From Aerococcus kribbianus (GTDB lineage Bacteria; Bacillota; Bacilli; Lactobacillales; Aerococcaceae), in contig NZ_JAPRFR010000001.1 of NCBI RefSeq assembly GCF_026805545.1, forward strand, positions 620,001 through 684,000: a stretch of DNA of 64,000 bases. The letters run 5' to 3'. The translations under genes and the position numbers were made by a program. Shown in pieces: positions 29,412 through 37,323 of the stretch. A model generated the notes under the pieces. The model did no database searches and was not told the DNA's origin. It saw nothing but the letters and a program-made list of their open reading frames with translations. Within the stretch, counting starts at the first letter, position 1; every line of letters starts with the position of its first letter.

Positions 29412-30497
29412 TTATTTTGTTTTATCAGTGATTCCGAAATCAGGCGTCTTACCTGCAGCTTTCATAGCCGCTTCGTAAAGGCCATTGAAGTAAGTAGCAC
29501 CTAAGGCACGGTCATAAAGGCCATAACCTGGTGTTTCGACTTGGTCTCCCCAAATACGACGACCATGGTCAGGACGGTTAGCCCCTTGCCAATCCGCATC
29601 AACTAACAATTTGATAACTTCATACATATCGATATCTCCGGCAGGTGATAGATGGGCAGTTTCTTGGAAGCCCCATTCATCGCGGGTGACATTACGGGTA
29701 TGCATGAAATTAATCCGGTTACGATCTAAGGCGTATTTCATGATATCAAGCACATCGTTGGCTGGGTCAGAAGCATAAGAACCGACACACATAGTAATAC
29801 CATTGTTTTCAGAGTCATAGATATCTAAGAAACGTTCAACGGCAGCCTTACCAGTGATAATACGTGGTAAACCAAAGATTCCGTATGGAGGATCATCTGG
29901 GTGGATGGCCATCTTAACACCAGCTTCTTCAGCAACTGGCATAATTTCTTTGATGAAGTATTCAAGGTTTTCCCATAATTTTTCTTCATCAACATTGTTA
30001 CGGTAGTAGTCAACAATTTCAGCAAGTTCTTCTTTGCTGTATGAGGCATCCCAACCTGGTAAGGATAATTCACCAGATACTGGGTCAACTTTTTCGACGT
30101 CTTCTTTAATGAAGGCAAGTGATGTTGAGCCATCAGGTAAGGCATGTTCTAAATCAGAACGTGTCCAGTCAAAAACTGGCATAAAGTTGTAACATACTAC
30201 GGGAATGCCTGCCTTACCGACATTACGGATACTTTCTTTATAGTTTTCAATTAATTCATCACGATTATCCTTACCCATTTTGATATCTTCATGGACAGGA
30301 ATCGATTCAATCACAGAGATGTGAAGACCATTATCTTCCACTTCTTTTTGTAATTTTTGGATATTTTCCAAAGGCCAAGCTTCTCCAACTGGGACATCAT
30401 AGACAGCAGTAACAATTCCTTGCATTCCTGGAATCGCACGGATATCCTTAAGCGATACAGGATCATTAGGTCCATACCATCTGAAGGTCATTTCCAT
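29412..30497 (-). CDS. uxuA: D-mannonate dehydratase
   Basis: Dehydrates D-mannonate to 2-keto-3-deoxygluconate with Mn or Fe. The 361 residues have the UxuA pattern MTFRWYGPNDPVSLKDIRAI at the N-terminus, MAIHPDDPPYGIFGLPRII (metal-site His), CVGSYASDPANDV and FMHTRNVTRD. AAAGGAGACAATATACT precedes the ATG. It is the first gene of the operon, downstream of a sigma-A promoter and a palindrome. Confidence 0.97.
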   Translation of the reverse strand: MEMTFRWYGPNDPVSLKDIRAIPGMQGIVTAVYDVPVGEAWPLENIQKLQKEVEDNGLHISVIESIPVHEDIKMGKDNRDELIENYKESIRNVGKAGIPVVCYNFMPVFDWTRSDLEHALPDGSTSLAFIKEDVEKVDPVSGELSLPGWDASYSKEELAEIVDYYRNNVDEEKLWENLEYFIKEIMPVAEEAGVKMAIHPDDPPYGIFGLPRIITGKAAVERFLDIYDSENNGITMCVGSYASDPANDVLDIMKYALDRNRINFMHTRNVTRDEWGFQETAHLSPAGDIDMYEVIKLLVDADWQGANRPDHGRRIWGDQVETPGYGLYDRALGATYFNGLYEAAMKAAGKTPDFGITDKTK

Positions 30498-30521
30498 AGT
30501 ATATTGTCTCCTTTGTTTTAC

Positions 30522-30534
30522 ATGTGTAACACAT
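30522..30534. promoter_or_regulatory. Candidate operator palindrome in the uxuA leader
   Basis: Perfect inverted repeat ATGTGT-A-ACACAT between the promoter and the uxuA ribosome site. Its form resembles GntR-family operators, and hexuronate operons are often under GntR or LacI control. A second imperfect repeat GAGTAAAGC / GCTTACTC lies at 30544-30568. No regulator gene is in the window. Confidence 0.45.
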
Positions 30535-30578
30535 TTATTTTTTGAGTAAAGCCTTTTCTTGCTTACTCAAGCACTTTC

Positions 30579-30607
30579 ATTTTACCGCAGTTTTTATTGG
30601 CTTTCAA
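30579..30607 (-). promoter_or_regulatory. Promoter of the hexuronate operon
   Basis: TTGAAA, 17 bases, TAAAAT on the minus strand, about 80 bases before uxuA. A sequence TGAAAGTGCTTGAG overlaps the start point and weakly resembles a cre site, but its central CG is lost. Confidence 0.8.
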
Positions 30608-30693
30608 GTGAAAATGGCTAATTTTGCAAAATGAAAGCAAATTAGTAAAACGCATACTTATTCTTACTAGCTTTCGCTTGACTTACTCTTTTA

Positions 30694-30763
30694 TGGTATA
30701 ATTTATGCAAGCGTCATGATAAAAAGTCGTATAGATTGGGATTTATTCTCTCTTTTATCATGA
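30694..30763 (+). promoter_or_regulatory. Promoter and long leader hairpin of the pseudouridine synthase gene
   Basis: TGGTATAAT at 30694-30702 is a perfect TG-extended -10. The transcript would have a leader of about 180 bases. At 30714-30763 it contains a perfect 11-bp stem TCATGATAAAA / TTTTATCATGA with a 28-base loop. No known riboswitch was recognised, and no T tract follows the stem. Apart from this and the uxuA promoter elements the interval 30498-30886 holds nothing recognised. Confidence 0.55.
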
Positions 30764-30886
30764 AATTGAAACAAGTGAAAACAAGTAACCATGGTAAAAG
30801 ATAGCAATTATCCACTCATTCACAAAAAAATCAAAAAATAAGCAATTTTTGCAAACAATTACTTTTATACTATCAAGGAGGCCCGT

Positions 30887-31573
30887 ATGGACCAAGATGT
30901 CATTTATGAAGATAACCACTTATTAGTGGTCAATAAACCCGTAAACATGCCCGTTCAAGCTGACAAGTCCCAAGATCCTGACTTACTCACTGCTGCCAAA
31001 CACTATATTAAGAAAAAATATAATAAACCCGGAGCCGTCTATCTAGGTCTCGTTCATCGCTTAGATCGACCTACTGGTGGTGCCTTGGTTTTTGCTCGCA
31101 CGTCAAAGGCAGCTAGTCGTTTAAGCAAGCAATTACAAAAAAATGAATTCGACCGGCAATATTTGGCGATTCTTCATGGACACTTAGAACATAGTCAAGG
31201 CCAGCTGCATAATTATCTCCTTAAAGACAAAGCTAAGAATATTGTCTCGGTTGTTGATTCCAAAACGCCCCAAGCCAAAGAAGCTCTATTAGACTATAAA
31301 TTATTAGCCAGTGACGAAGACTATAGCTTGGTTCAAGTGCGTTTACATACAGGACGATCTCATCAAATCCGAGTTCAATTTTCTAATATAGGCCACCCTC
31401 TCTATGGGGACCAAAAATACGGTGCGGACTACAATCGAAAAGGCCAACAACTGGCTTTATGGGCTTGGCAACTATCCTTTAAGCATCCGACTTTAAAAGA
31501 TTGGATGACCTTCCATTCTGAACCCTTTAAGACTGAACCATGGACCCGTTTTGCCGAAAGTTTTAATTGGTAA
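30887..31573 (+). CDS. RluA-family RNA pseudouridine synthase, no S4 domain
   Basis: Isomerises uridines in rRNA or tRNA. The 228 residues contain the catalytic motif VHRLDRPTGGALVFARTSKA (Asp), LHTGRSHQIRVQFSNIGHP and DQKYGAD. No N-terminal S4 RNA-binding domain is present, so it resembles the short RluA/RluC-like or TruC-like enzymes. AAGGAGGCCCGT precedes the ATG. The target site cannot be deduced. Confidence 0.9.
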   Translation: MDQDVIYEDNHLLVVNKPVNMPVQADKSQDPDLLTAAKHYIKKKYNKPGAVYLGLVHRLDRPTGGALVFARTSKAASRLSKQLQKNEFDRQYLAILHGHLEHSQGQLHNYLLKDKAKNIVSVVDSKTPQAKEALLDYKLLASDEDYSLVQVRLHTGRSHQIRVQFSNIGHPLYGDQKYGADYNRKGQQLALWAWQLSFKHPTLKDWMTFHSEPFKTEPWTRFAESFNW

Positions 31574-31632
31574 AAAAGTGCACATAGCTGGACCAGTATC
31601 ATAAACTGTAATAATTTTTAGAATATCCACCT

Positions 31633-31666
31633 AAGCGGTTAGGACTTTTGTCACAGCCGCTTTATT
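31633..31666 (+). terminator. Probable terminator of the pseudouridine synthase gene
   Basis: AAGCGG / CCGCTT outer stem with inner GAC-TTTT-GTC, followed by TTTATT. It also forms the first member of the repeats described next. Confidence 0.5.
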
Positions 31667-31720
31667 GTATGCGAATTGTTATCTGGATTCGACCTGCTAA
31701 AGAATAGTTTTGCTAGGCTA

Positions 31721-32018
31721 GTGCGCACTTTGAAGGGGGAGTTTGTTGAAAAGGCAATTGTGCGCACAAAAAAAGAAATAGTGCGCACAATCTGGGATTG
31801 TAGGCACTATTCCTCTTTTTAGTCTAAGGCTTCTGTTCTTAACGACTTTTGTCACATCCTTTTAGTTGAGCTCTTACCGCTTTTACTCACATCCTGTTTA
31901 GTCAGGCTCCAAAAGTCAGAACAGACTGCCTTTCCTAAAATCCCTCAGATGGCTGTTTGCCATCTTTCGCGTTTTAGTCCAAGGCTTCTGTTCTTAACGA
32001 CTTTTGTCACACCCTATT
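31721..32018. repeat. Structured repeat island between the pseudouridine synthase gene and rpiA
   Basis: The palindrome GTGCGCAC occurs three times (31721-31728, 31760-31767, 31781-31788). A long hairpin spans 31777-31811: AATAGTGC, ACAATC, loop TGG, GATTGT, GCACTATT, flanked by A- and T-rich tracts. A direct repeat of about 43 bases (31821-31863 and 31976-32018, two or three differences) contains TTCTTAACGACTTTTGTCAC; related GACTTTTGTCACA or CTTTTACTCACA pieces occur at 31643 and 31880. A small hairpin GATGGC-TGTTT-GCCATC is at 31948-31964. No gene is seen in 31574-32020. Confidence 0.8.
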
Positions 32019-32020
32019 GT

Positions 32021-32695
32021 TTATTTTTCAATAATTTGACAATTGCCGTCTTTAGCTAAGATTACTTTGTCAGCAATGTCCAAGAACAACCCATGTTCTA
32101 CCACACCCACTAGGTGTATCAGTTCTTCTGAAAGGGCTTGGGCATCCGTGATTCCTTCCAAATGAAGGTCGATAATATAATGCTCATTGTCAGTAAGGTA
32201 AGGTTCCCCCTCGTCATTAACACGTAGGGTGGGTTGATAACCCTTGTCAGTAAAATAAGCCAAGAGGTGTTTACTTCCTTCACGAATTACCTCAACAGGT
32301 AGAGGAAAGGAACCTAGCTGACTGACTTCCTTGCTATGGTCCGCAATCCAGATTACTTCCTTACTATTGCTGGCGATAATTTTTTCAATCAACAAGGCAC
32401 CGCCCCCACCTTTTATTCCATTTAATTGCGGGTCAAATTCATCGGCTCCATCGATGGTAAGATCTACCCCATCCACTTCATCGACAGAATACATTTTAAT
32501 CCCATTTTTTTCTGCTAACCTAGCTGTTTCTAACGAGGTAGGGACGCCAGAAATTTTAAGCCCTTCCTCACTAATCCGCTTAGCCAATGCCATAACAAAA
32601 TAATAGGCGGTTGACCCTGTCCCCAAGCCGACTACCATCCCGTCACTAACAAATTCTGCCGCTCGTTCGCCTACCATTTTTTTCTCATTTACCAT
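32021..32695 (-). CDS. rpiA: Ribose-5-phosphate isomerase A
   Basis: Interconverts ribose 5-phosphate and ribulose 5-phosphate in the pentose phosphate pathway. The 224 residues contain VGLGTGSTAYYF (phosphate loop), LTIDGADEFDP (active-site Asp), NGIKGGGGALLIEKI (catalytic region with Glu and Lys) and the C-terminal GVVEHGLFLD. AAAGGAGACAAATAA precedes the ATG. The stop is immediately next to the last repeat of the 31.8-32.0 kb island. Confidence 0.97.
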   Translation of the reverse strand: MVNEKKMVGERAAEFVSDGMVVGLGTGSTAYYFVMALAKRISEEGLKISGVPTSLETARLAEKNGIKMYSVDEVDGVDLTIDGADEFDPQLNGIKGGGGALLIEKIIASNSKEVIWIADHSKEVSQLGSFPLPVEVIREGSKHLLAYFTDKGYQPTLRVNDEGEPYLTDNEHYIIDLHLEGITDAQALSEELIHLVGVVEHGLFLDIADKVILAKDGNCQIIEK

Positions 32696-32744
32696 TTATT
32701 TGTCTCCTTTATTCGTCTTCTTACCAGCTAATCAAATCAAGTCT

Positions 32745-32773
32745 ATCTTACGACCAAAGCCTGTAAATGTCTA
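32745..32773 (-). promoter_or_regulatory. Promoter of rpiA
   Basis: TAGACA, 17 bases, TAAGAT on the minus strand, about 50 bases before the start codon. Confidence 0.6.
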
Positions 32774-32907
32774 GATTTATTCTATCCGTCTTTTTCGCAA
32801 TTAAAATTACAAAAAACTCATAAAATCATCACGCAATCATTATTCTTTTTCAAGCTTTTGTCGTACAATGTAAGAAGCAATTTAAGATTTTAAAGGAGGT
32901 TGCCCTA

Positions 32908-33648
32908 ATGGCAAAAGAATCCCCTATCATTACCTCGCACTTTCGTAAAGATATGATTATGGTGCCTGAAGTAATTAATGAAGCTTCTGGTATTCGCATT
33001 TTTGGACGGACCTTAAAATCCTTTGTTTTCACTACCGATGTTGCTATTATTCAATATTGTAATGCCGATGCTGTTTTAGCGGTATATCCTTTTTCACCTC
33101 ATCCAGCTATTATCTCTGCGGTATCTTCTGTTTCAAGCCGACCTGTTTTTGCTGGCGTTGGTGGCGGAACTACTCAAGGGAAACGGAGTGTTGATATCGC
33201 TCTCTTTGCCGAAGCTAGTGGCGTTATGGGGGTAGTGGTTAACGTGCCAATGTCCACTGATAATATCCTGGATATTGAGAAAACGGTCGATTCACCCATT
33301 GTGGGCACCGTCGTTTCTGCCTACAATGATATCCCTTCCCGGTTGACGGCTGGTGTTGATATTCTTAACGTTTCTGGTGGCAAAGATACCGCTGATATCG
33401 TTCGCCGTATCCGACGTGACCATCCCGATATTCCTATTATTGCTACTGGAGGCAAAGAAGAGAAATCGATCAAAGCTGTCATTGATGCCGGCGCCAATGC
33501 TATCTCTTGGACCCCTCCTACCACTGCACAAATCTTTAAGGATAAAATGGTCAACTACCGGAAAGATCGCCGCGAAGCCTTCATTGAAAGCCATGACGGT
33601 ATGACATTGAATGAATATGAGGAATACGTTGAGGAACAAAATCATTAA
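32908..33648 (+). CDS. Conserved TIM-barrel-like protein, often labelled hydrolase
   Basis: A soluble 246-residue protein that I recognise only as a conserved Lactobacillales family annotated as a hydrolase without proof. The sequence pattern is that of a phosphate-binding TIM barrel: successive beta strands (DAVLAVYPF, PVFAGVGGGTTQGKR, GVMGVVVNVP, VDILNVSGGKDTADIV) and the C-terminal phosphate-binding-like IPIIATGGKEE and DAGANAISWTPPT. AAAGGAGGTTGCCCTA precedes the ATG. It is followed after 22 bases by pepQ, suggesting one transcript. A TACAAT box at 32864-32869 may be its -10. Confidence 0.75.
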   Translation: MAKESPIITSHFRKDMIMVPEVINEASGIRIFGRTLKSFVFTTDVAIIQYCNADAVLAVYPFSPHPAIISAVSSVSSRPVFAGVGGGTTQGKRSVDIALFAEASGVMGVVVNVPMSTDNILDIEKTVDSPIVGTVVSAYNDIPSRLTAGVDILNVSGGKDTADIVRRIRRDHPDIPIIATGGKEEKSIKAVIDAGANAISWTPPTTAQIFKDKMVNYRKDRREAFIESHDGMTLNEYEEYVEEQNH

Positions 33649-33670
33649 TTAATTAAAGGAGGACTTGCTT

Positions 33671-34798
33671 ATGCCAAGCGAACACCAAAAACGACTTAAG
33701 ACCCTACAAGCTTACCTAATAGAAAAAAACTTGGATACAATGATTATTAGCGATCCAGCTGCTATCGCTTATTACATAGGAGTCAAATTTGACCCTATGG
33801 AACGTTTATGGCTTTTACTTGTTCCTCAAGAAGGGCCAAGTCAGGTGATTGCCAATGAACTCTTTGTGCTTGATGATTTACAAGTCGATGATCTAAGCAT
33901 TACTTGGGTCAAAGATACCCATACCATTAGCCAAGCTTTCCAATCTTTGGTCTATCCCTTAGACCAAGAAAAACATTTGCAAGTGGGAATCGATAAAAAT
34001 TGGCGAGCTGGCCAGTTCCTACCTATTGCTGCTGATTACCCTAATGCGACCTTTACATTAGCCTCTGATATCGTTGACCAACAGCGGGCGATTAAAACAA
34101 TTGAAGAGCAAAAGGCTATGCGTTTAGCATCAGAGATCAACGATCGGGCAATGGGGCGATTAATTCAAGAAGTTTTACCCCTCGGCTTAAGTGAGCTCGA
34201 AGCAGTAGATCGCTTGAAAACTATTTATGCTCAAGAAGGAGCTGATTCAGGCTTTAGTTTTGACCCAATAATCGCTTATGGTGGTAATGGGGCTGATCCT
34301 CACCATGAACCTGACCATAGTAAACCTCTTCCAGGTGATGCTATTGTTATCGATATCGGCTGCCAACATCAAGGCTACTGTTCTGATATGACTCGAACTG
34401 TTTATTACGGGGAAGTCAGTGATTTGGATCGTAAACTTTATAACTTGGCTAAGCAAGCCAACCAAGCAGGAATTGAGGCAGTAATTTGCGGTCAGCCTCT
34501 TAGCAGCGTTGACCAAGCTAGCCGTAATGTCATTGCTAAGCAAGGCTATGATGAAAACTTCACCCATAGAACTGGTCACTTTATTGGCCAAGAAACACAT
34601 GAAGCCGGCGATGTATCAGCGAGCAATCATACCCCGATTCAAGCTGGAAATATTTTCTCTATCGAACCAGGAATTTATCTTAGCGGCCAAACCGCTGTAC
34701 GGATTGAAGACTTAGTCATTGCTCATGAAGATAGCGTGGAAGTGATTAATCATTATTCTAAAGACCTCACCGTCATACCCCTAGCAAAAACAGAATAA
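33671..34798 (+). CDS. pepQ: M24 family aminopeptidase / Xaa-Pro dipeptidase
   Basis: Cytoplasmic dinuclear metallopeptidase cleaving X-Pro dipeptides. The N-terminal creatinase-like domain (about 1-130) precedes the pita-bread domain with all five metal ligands: IDIGCQHQGYCSDMTRT (two Asp), RTGHFIGQETHEAG (His), FSIEPGIYL (Glu) and AVRIEDLV (Glu). ATG 33671 lies eight bases after AAAGGAGG; the TTG two codons earlier is unlikely. The product has 375 residues. Xaa-Pro dipeptidase is the likeliest specificity but an aminopeptidase is possible. Confidence 0.9.
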   Translation: MPSEHQKRLKTLQAYLIEKNLDTMIISDPAAIAYYIGVKFDPMERLWLLLVPQEGPSQVIANELFVLDDLQVDDLSITWVKDTHTISQAFQSLVYPLDQEKHLQVGIDKNWRAGQFLPIAADYPNATFTLASDIVDQQRAIKTIEEQKAMRLASEINDRAMGRLIQEVLPLGLSELEAVDRLKTIYAQEGADSGFSFDPIIAYGGNGADPHHEPDHSKPLPGDAIVIDIGCQHQGYCSDMTRTVYYGEVSDLDRKLYNLAKQANQAGIEAVICGQPLSSVDQASRNVIAKQGYDENFTHRTGHFIGQETHEAGDVSASNHTPIQAGNIFSIEPGIYLSGQTAVRIEDLVIAHEDSVEVINHYSKDLTVIPLAKTE

Positions 34799-34842
34799 CC
34801 AAAAAGAGGGACATGAAAACCGCGACCAAAAGGTAAAAGTGT

Positions 34843-34892
34843 CCAATAGAAAACGAGGCTGGGCCTTTTGCCCCAGCCTCGTTTTCTATTGT
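34843..34892. terminator. Bidirectional terminator pepQ / small membrane protein
   Basis: Very long stem: AATAGAAAACGAGGCTGGG pairs with CCCAGCCTCGTTTTCTATT around a short loop. It serves the convergent genes and belongs to the GGCTGGG-type terminators that recur in this window. Confidence 0.92.
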
Positions 34893-34900
34893 TTTACATC

Positions 34901-35212
34901 CTAATTAAATAATCCTTGGGCAAAATGATAGATTTCTGGTCCGAGCAGCCAGATAATAATAACAGCAATGAGTATAATAATCGCCGCGAAAACCAATCGA
35001 CCTGGATATTTAGGGTTGGACCACCGCCATTGTTTTTCTTTTTGACGAGAGAAGTAAATTTCATTGGTATCTTGATTATCATTAGAGGAGCGCACGTGAT
35101 CTTGAACGCGAAAATGTTCCGCTGAAAACTCTGTTGTTGCTTGATTCAGTTCCTGCTGATCTTCTTTTTCTTGCATATAATCCTGCCATTTTCGATAAGT
35201 TTTACGTTTCAC
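34901..35212 (-). CDS. Small single-span membrane protein, unknown function
   Basis: 103 residues. Residues 1-72 are charged and hydrophilic (MKRKTYRKWQDYMQEKED start); one hydrophobic segment, VFAAIIILIAVIIIWLLG, spans about residues 74-91, followed by a short tail. The start is GTG at 35212, supported by AAGGAGGGG five bases upstream; an ATG in that interval is out of frame. The family is not recognised. It shares a divergent promoter region with the FUSC-type gene. Confidence 0.65.
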   Translation of the reverse strand: MKRKTYRKWQDYMQEKEDQQELNQATTEFSAEHFRVQDHVRSSNDNQDTNEIYFSRQKEKQWRWSNPKYPGRLVFAAIIILIAVIIIWLLGPEIYHFAQGLFN

Positions 35213-35245
35213 GCCATCCCCTCCTTATTTTTTCTTGTTAATTAA

Positions 35246-35273
35246 AGTATAATAGAAACAAGTTAATTTTCAA
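35246..35273. promoter_or_regulatory. Overlapping divergent promoters
   Basis: On the minus strand TTGAAA, 16 bases, TATACT serves the small membrane protein. On the plus strand TATAAT at 35248-35253 serves the FUSC-type gene. The two -10 boxes overlap, so the promoters probably exclude each other. Confidence 0.6.
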
Positions 35274-35293
35274 ATTAAGATGAGGAGATTCTT

Positions 35294-35839
35294 ATGACAA
35301 AAGGTCATCGTTTTCATATTGGAATGCGAATGTTTAAGACGGCACTTAGCATTAGCCTTGTTAATCTTTGCTATCACTTTATCCCAGCTGCTTCAGCTCA
35401 AATTGCTAGTATAGCCGCCGTTTATTCGCAGCGCGCCAACTTCAGCCAATCCTTAACCTTTGCAAGACACCGTTTGTCCGGCATGGTAGTGGGCGGATTG
35501 GCCGCTTTAGGGACAATATTTCTTTTAGACTACCTACCAGAACATTACTTGATCCATAGCTTACTCGCTGGCTTAGGCGCCCTCTTTACCCTATGGTTAT
35601 GCAATCTCACCCATAGCGAAAAAGCAGTAGTAGGGGCATCAGCCACCTTCTTTATCATTTTCTATACGATTCCCGAATCCAACCGTTATGCTTACGCCAT
35701 TATGCGAACCTTGGATACTTTTGTAGGAGGCATTATTGCCTTAGGAGTAGAGTTCATACTCCCAAGAGAGCGTACGGTGCGTTTGGTAGCCTATTACAAT
35801 GATAAGGTTCCCCAATGGCTGCAGATCAAACATCGGTAA
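35294..35839 (+). CDS. FUSC / aromatic acid exporter family membrane protein
   Basis: 181 residues with four to five hydrophobic segments of the ArAE_1 / UPF0421 type: GMRMFKTALSISLVNLCYHF, SQSLTFARHRLSGMVVGG (conserved R-x-x-G-x-x-x-G after the second segment), VVGASATFFIIFY and FVGGIIALGVEFILPRER. Substrates of these proteins are unknown. Only the membrane half is present; the C-terminal cytoplasmic domain seen in longer relatives is missing. GAGGAGATTCTT precedes the ATG. Confidence 0.78.
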   Translation: MTKGHRFHIGMRMFKTALSISLVNLCYHFIPAASAQIASIAAVYSQRANFSQSLTFARHRLSGMVVGGLAALGTIFLLDYLPEHYLIHSLLAGLGALFTLWLCNLTHSEKAVVGASATFFIIFYTIPESNRYAYAIMRTLDTFVGGIIALGVEFILPRERTVRLVAYYNDKVPQWLQIKHR

Positions 35840-35876
35840 AATTCCCTTAAAAAGGGGCTATTATGGCAAATTATAT

Positions 35877-35905
35877 TTGACAGGGCCTAAAAAATAAGGG
35901 AAAAT
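35877..35905 (+). promoter_or_regulatory. Promoter of metK
   Basis: TTGACA, 17 bases, GAAAAT. The -10 is weak, the -35 perfect. The leader of about 45 bases is too short for an S-box riboswitch. Confidence 0.55.
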
Positions 35906-35957
35906 CTATCATAGCAATCCGTAGGCCACAAGCGGAAATAATCTTTAGGAGGAAACT

Positions 35958-37172
35958 ATGGTAAGTGAACGTAAATTATTTACAAGTGAGAGTGTCACTG
36001 AAGGGCACCCTGACAAAATCGCTGATCAAATCAGTGATGCAATCCTAGATGCTGCTTTGGCAAAGGATCCTTACAGTCGTGTTGCCTGTGAAACAGTAGT
36101 CAACACTGGTTTAGTGGTATTGGTAGGTGAAATCACTACTACTGCCCAATTAGACTACCAAGAAATTGTGAGAGAAACCGTTAAAAAAATTGGTTATGAC
36201 CGGGGGAAATATGGTTTTGACGCTGAAAACCTGGCTGTTTTAGTGGCATTAGACCAACAGTCCCCAGACATTGCCCAGGGAGTCAACCACTCCTTAGAGG
36301 AAAAAACAACCGGCCAAAATAATGAAGAAAGCGAACGCGACAGTGCCTTAGGGGCCGGGGACCAAGGACTTATGTTTGGTTATGCTTCTGATGAAACGCC
36401 AGAATTCATGCCCCTACCTATTACCTTGTCCCACCGCATCACACGTCGGCTAGCTGAAGTACGTAAGAACGGCGAATTGGCTTATCTTCGCCCTGACGGT
36501 AAGGCCCAGGTCACTGTTGAGTATGATGAAAACAACCAAGCTCAACGTATTGATACTATCGTTTTATCAACTCAACACGATGAAGATGTTTCCCAAGAAC
36601 AACTTCACCAAGATATGATTAATACTGTTATTACCACTGTAGTCCCAGCAAATCTTATTGATGATAAAACGCGCTACTTGATTAACCCAACAGGACGTTT
36701 TGTTATCGGTGGCCCAAAAGGGGATTCCGGTTTAACGGGTCGTAAAATTATTGTTGATACTTATGGCGGTATGGCACGCCACGGTGGCGGTGCCTTCTCT
36801 GGTAAGGATCCGTCCAAGGTAGACCGGTCAGCATCTTATATGGCTCGTTATATTGCTAAGAATATTGTTGCAAGTGGCCTAGCTAAACGTTGTGAAGTTC
36901 AACTGGCTTACGCTATTGGTGTGGCTGAACCAGTATCAATTCGTGTTGATACTTTCAGTACTAGCCAGAAAAACGATGATGACTTAATTGCTGCTATTCG
37001 TGAAATTTTCCAAGTCTCTCCATCCGGTATTATCAATAGCTTAAATTTAAGACAAGCTATTTACAGTCCGACTGCCTCTTATGGCCATTTCGGACGGCAA
37101 GCAGAAGATACTTACTTCCCTTGGGAAGAAACAGACAAGGTAGATGCTTTAAAAGCTTACTTCGCTGAATAA
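35958..37172 (+). CDS. metK: S-adenosylmethionine synthetase
   Basis: Makes SAM from methionine and ATP. The 404 residues contain [32 protein letters not shown] and the phosphate loop [17 protein letters not shown], all intact. AGGAGGAAACT precedes the ATG. It forms a single-gene unit between its promoter and terminator; methionine-cycle genes are not beside it. Confidence 0.98.
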   Translation: MVSERKLFTSESVTEGHPDKIADQISDAILDAALAKDPYSRVACETVVNTGLVVLVGEITTTAQLDYQEIVRETVKKIGYDRGKYGFDAENLAVLVALDQQSPDIAQGVNHSLEEKTTGQNNEESERDSALGAGDQGLMFGYASDETPEFMPLPITLSHRITRRLAEVRKNGELAYLRPDGKAQVTVEYDENNQAQRIDTIVLSTQHDEDVSQEQLHQDMINTVITTVVPANLIDDKTRYLINPTGRFVIGGPKGDSGLTGRKIIVDTYGGMARHGGGAFSGKDPSKVDRSASYMARYIAKNIVASGLAKRCEVQLAYAIGVAEPVSIRVDTFSTSQKNDDDLIAAIREIFQVSPSGIINSLNLRQAIYSPTASYGHFGRQAEDTYFPWEETDKVDALKAYFAE

Positions 37173-37196
37173 GATAAACAAACTAATTTGACTAGT

Positions 37197-37230
37197 TTAG
37201 AGGTTGGGAACTTTCCCAACCTCTTTGCCT
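37197..37230 (+). terminator. Terminator of metK
   Basis: Stem AGAGGTTGGG / CCCAACCTCT with loop AACTTT, followed by a short T-rich stretch. Confidence 0.8.
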
Positions 37231-37323
37231 TTACTTAAAAGCTTTTTTTCTTTAAATTTTTACGGTAAACTTAAATTGAATACAAAAAATTATCAGCATT
37301 AACGATAGATAGGATTTGATGAT

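Noticed and set aside
30570..30590. cre site at the uxuA start point
   Set aside because: TGAAAGTGCTTGAG lacks the central CG and matches only about 10 of 14 positions.
30717..30764. Mini open frame MIKSRIDWDLFSLLS, reminiscent of a RodA N-terminus
   Set aside because: It has no ribosome site, lies within the leader hairpin and ends after 15 codons. Resemblance is too short to support a gene remnant.
31721..31788. CRISPR-like array of GTGCGCAC repeats
   Set aside because: Repeats are 8-12 bases, spacing is irregular (39 and 21 bases) and no cas gene is present.
35840..35957. SAM-responsive riboswitch (SMK box or S-box) before metK
   Set aside because: The leader is short and lacks the SMK core sequences around the ribosome site. 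A GGCCTA / TAGGCC pair exists, but its first arm lies within the promoter.
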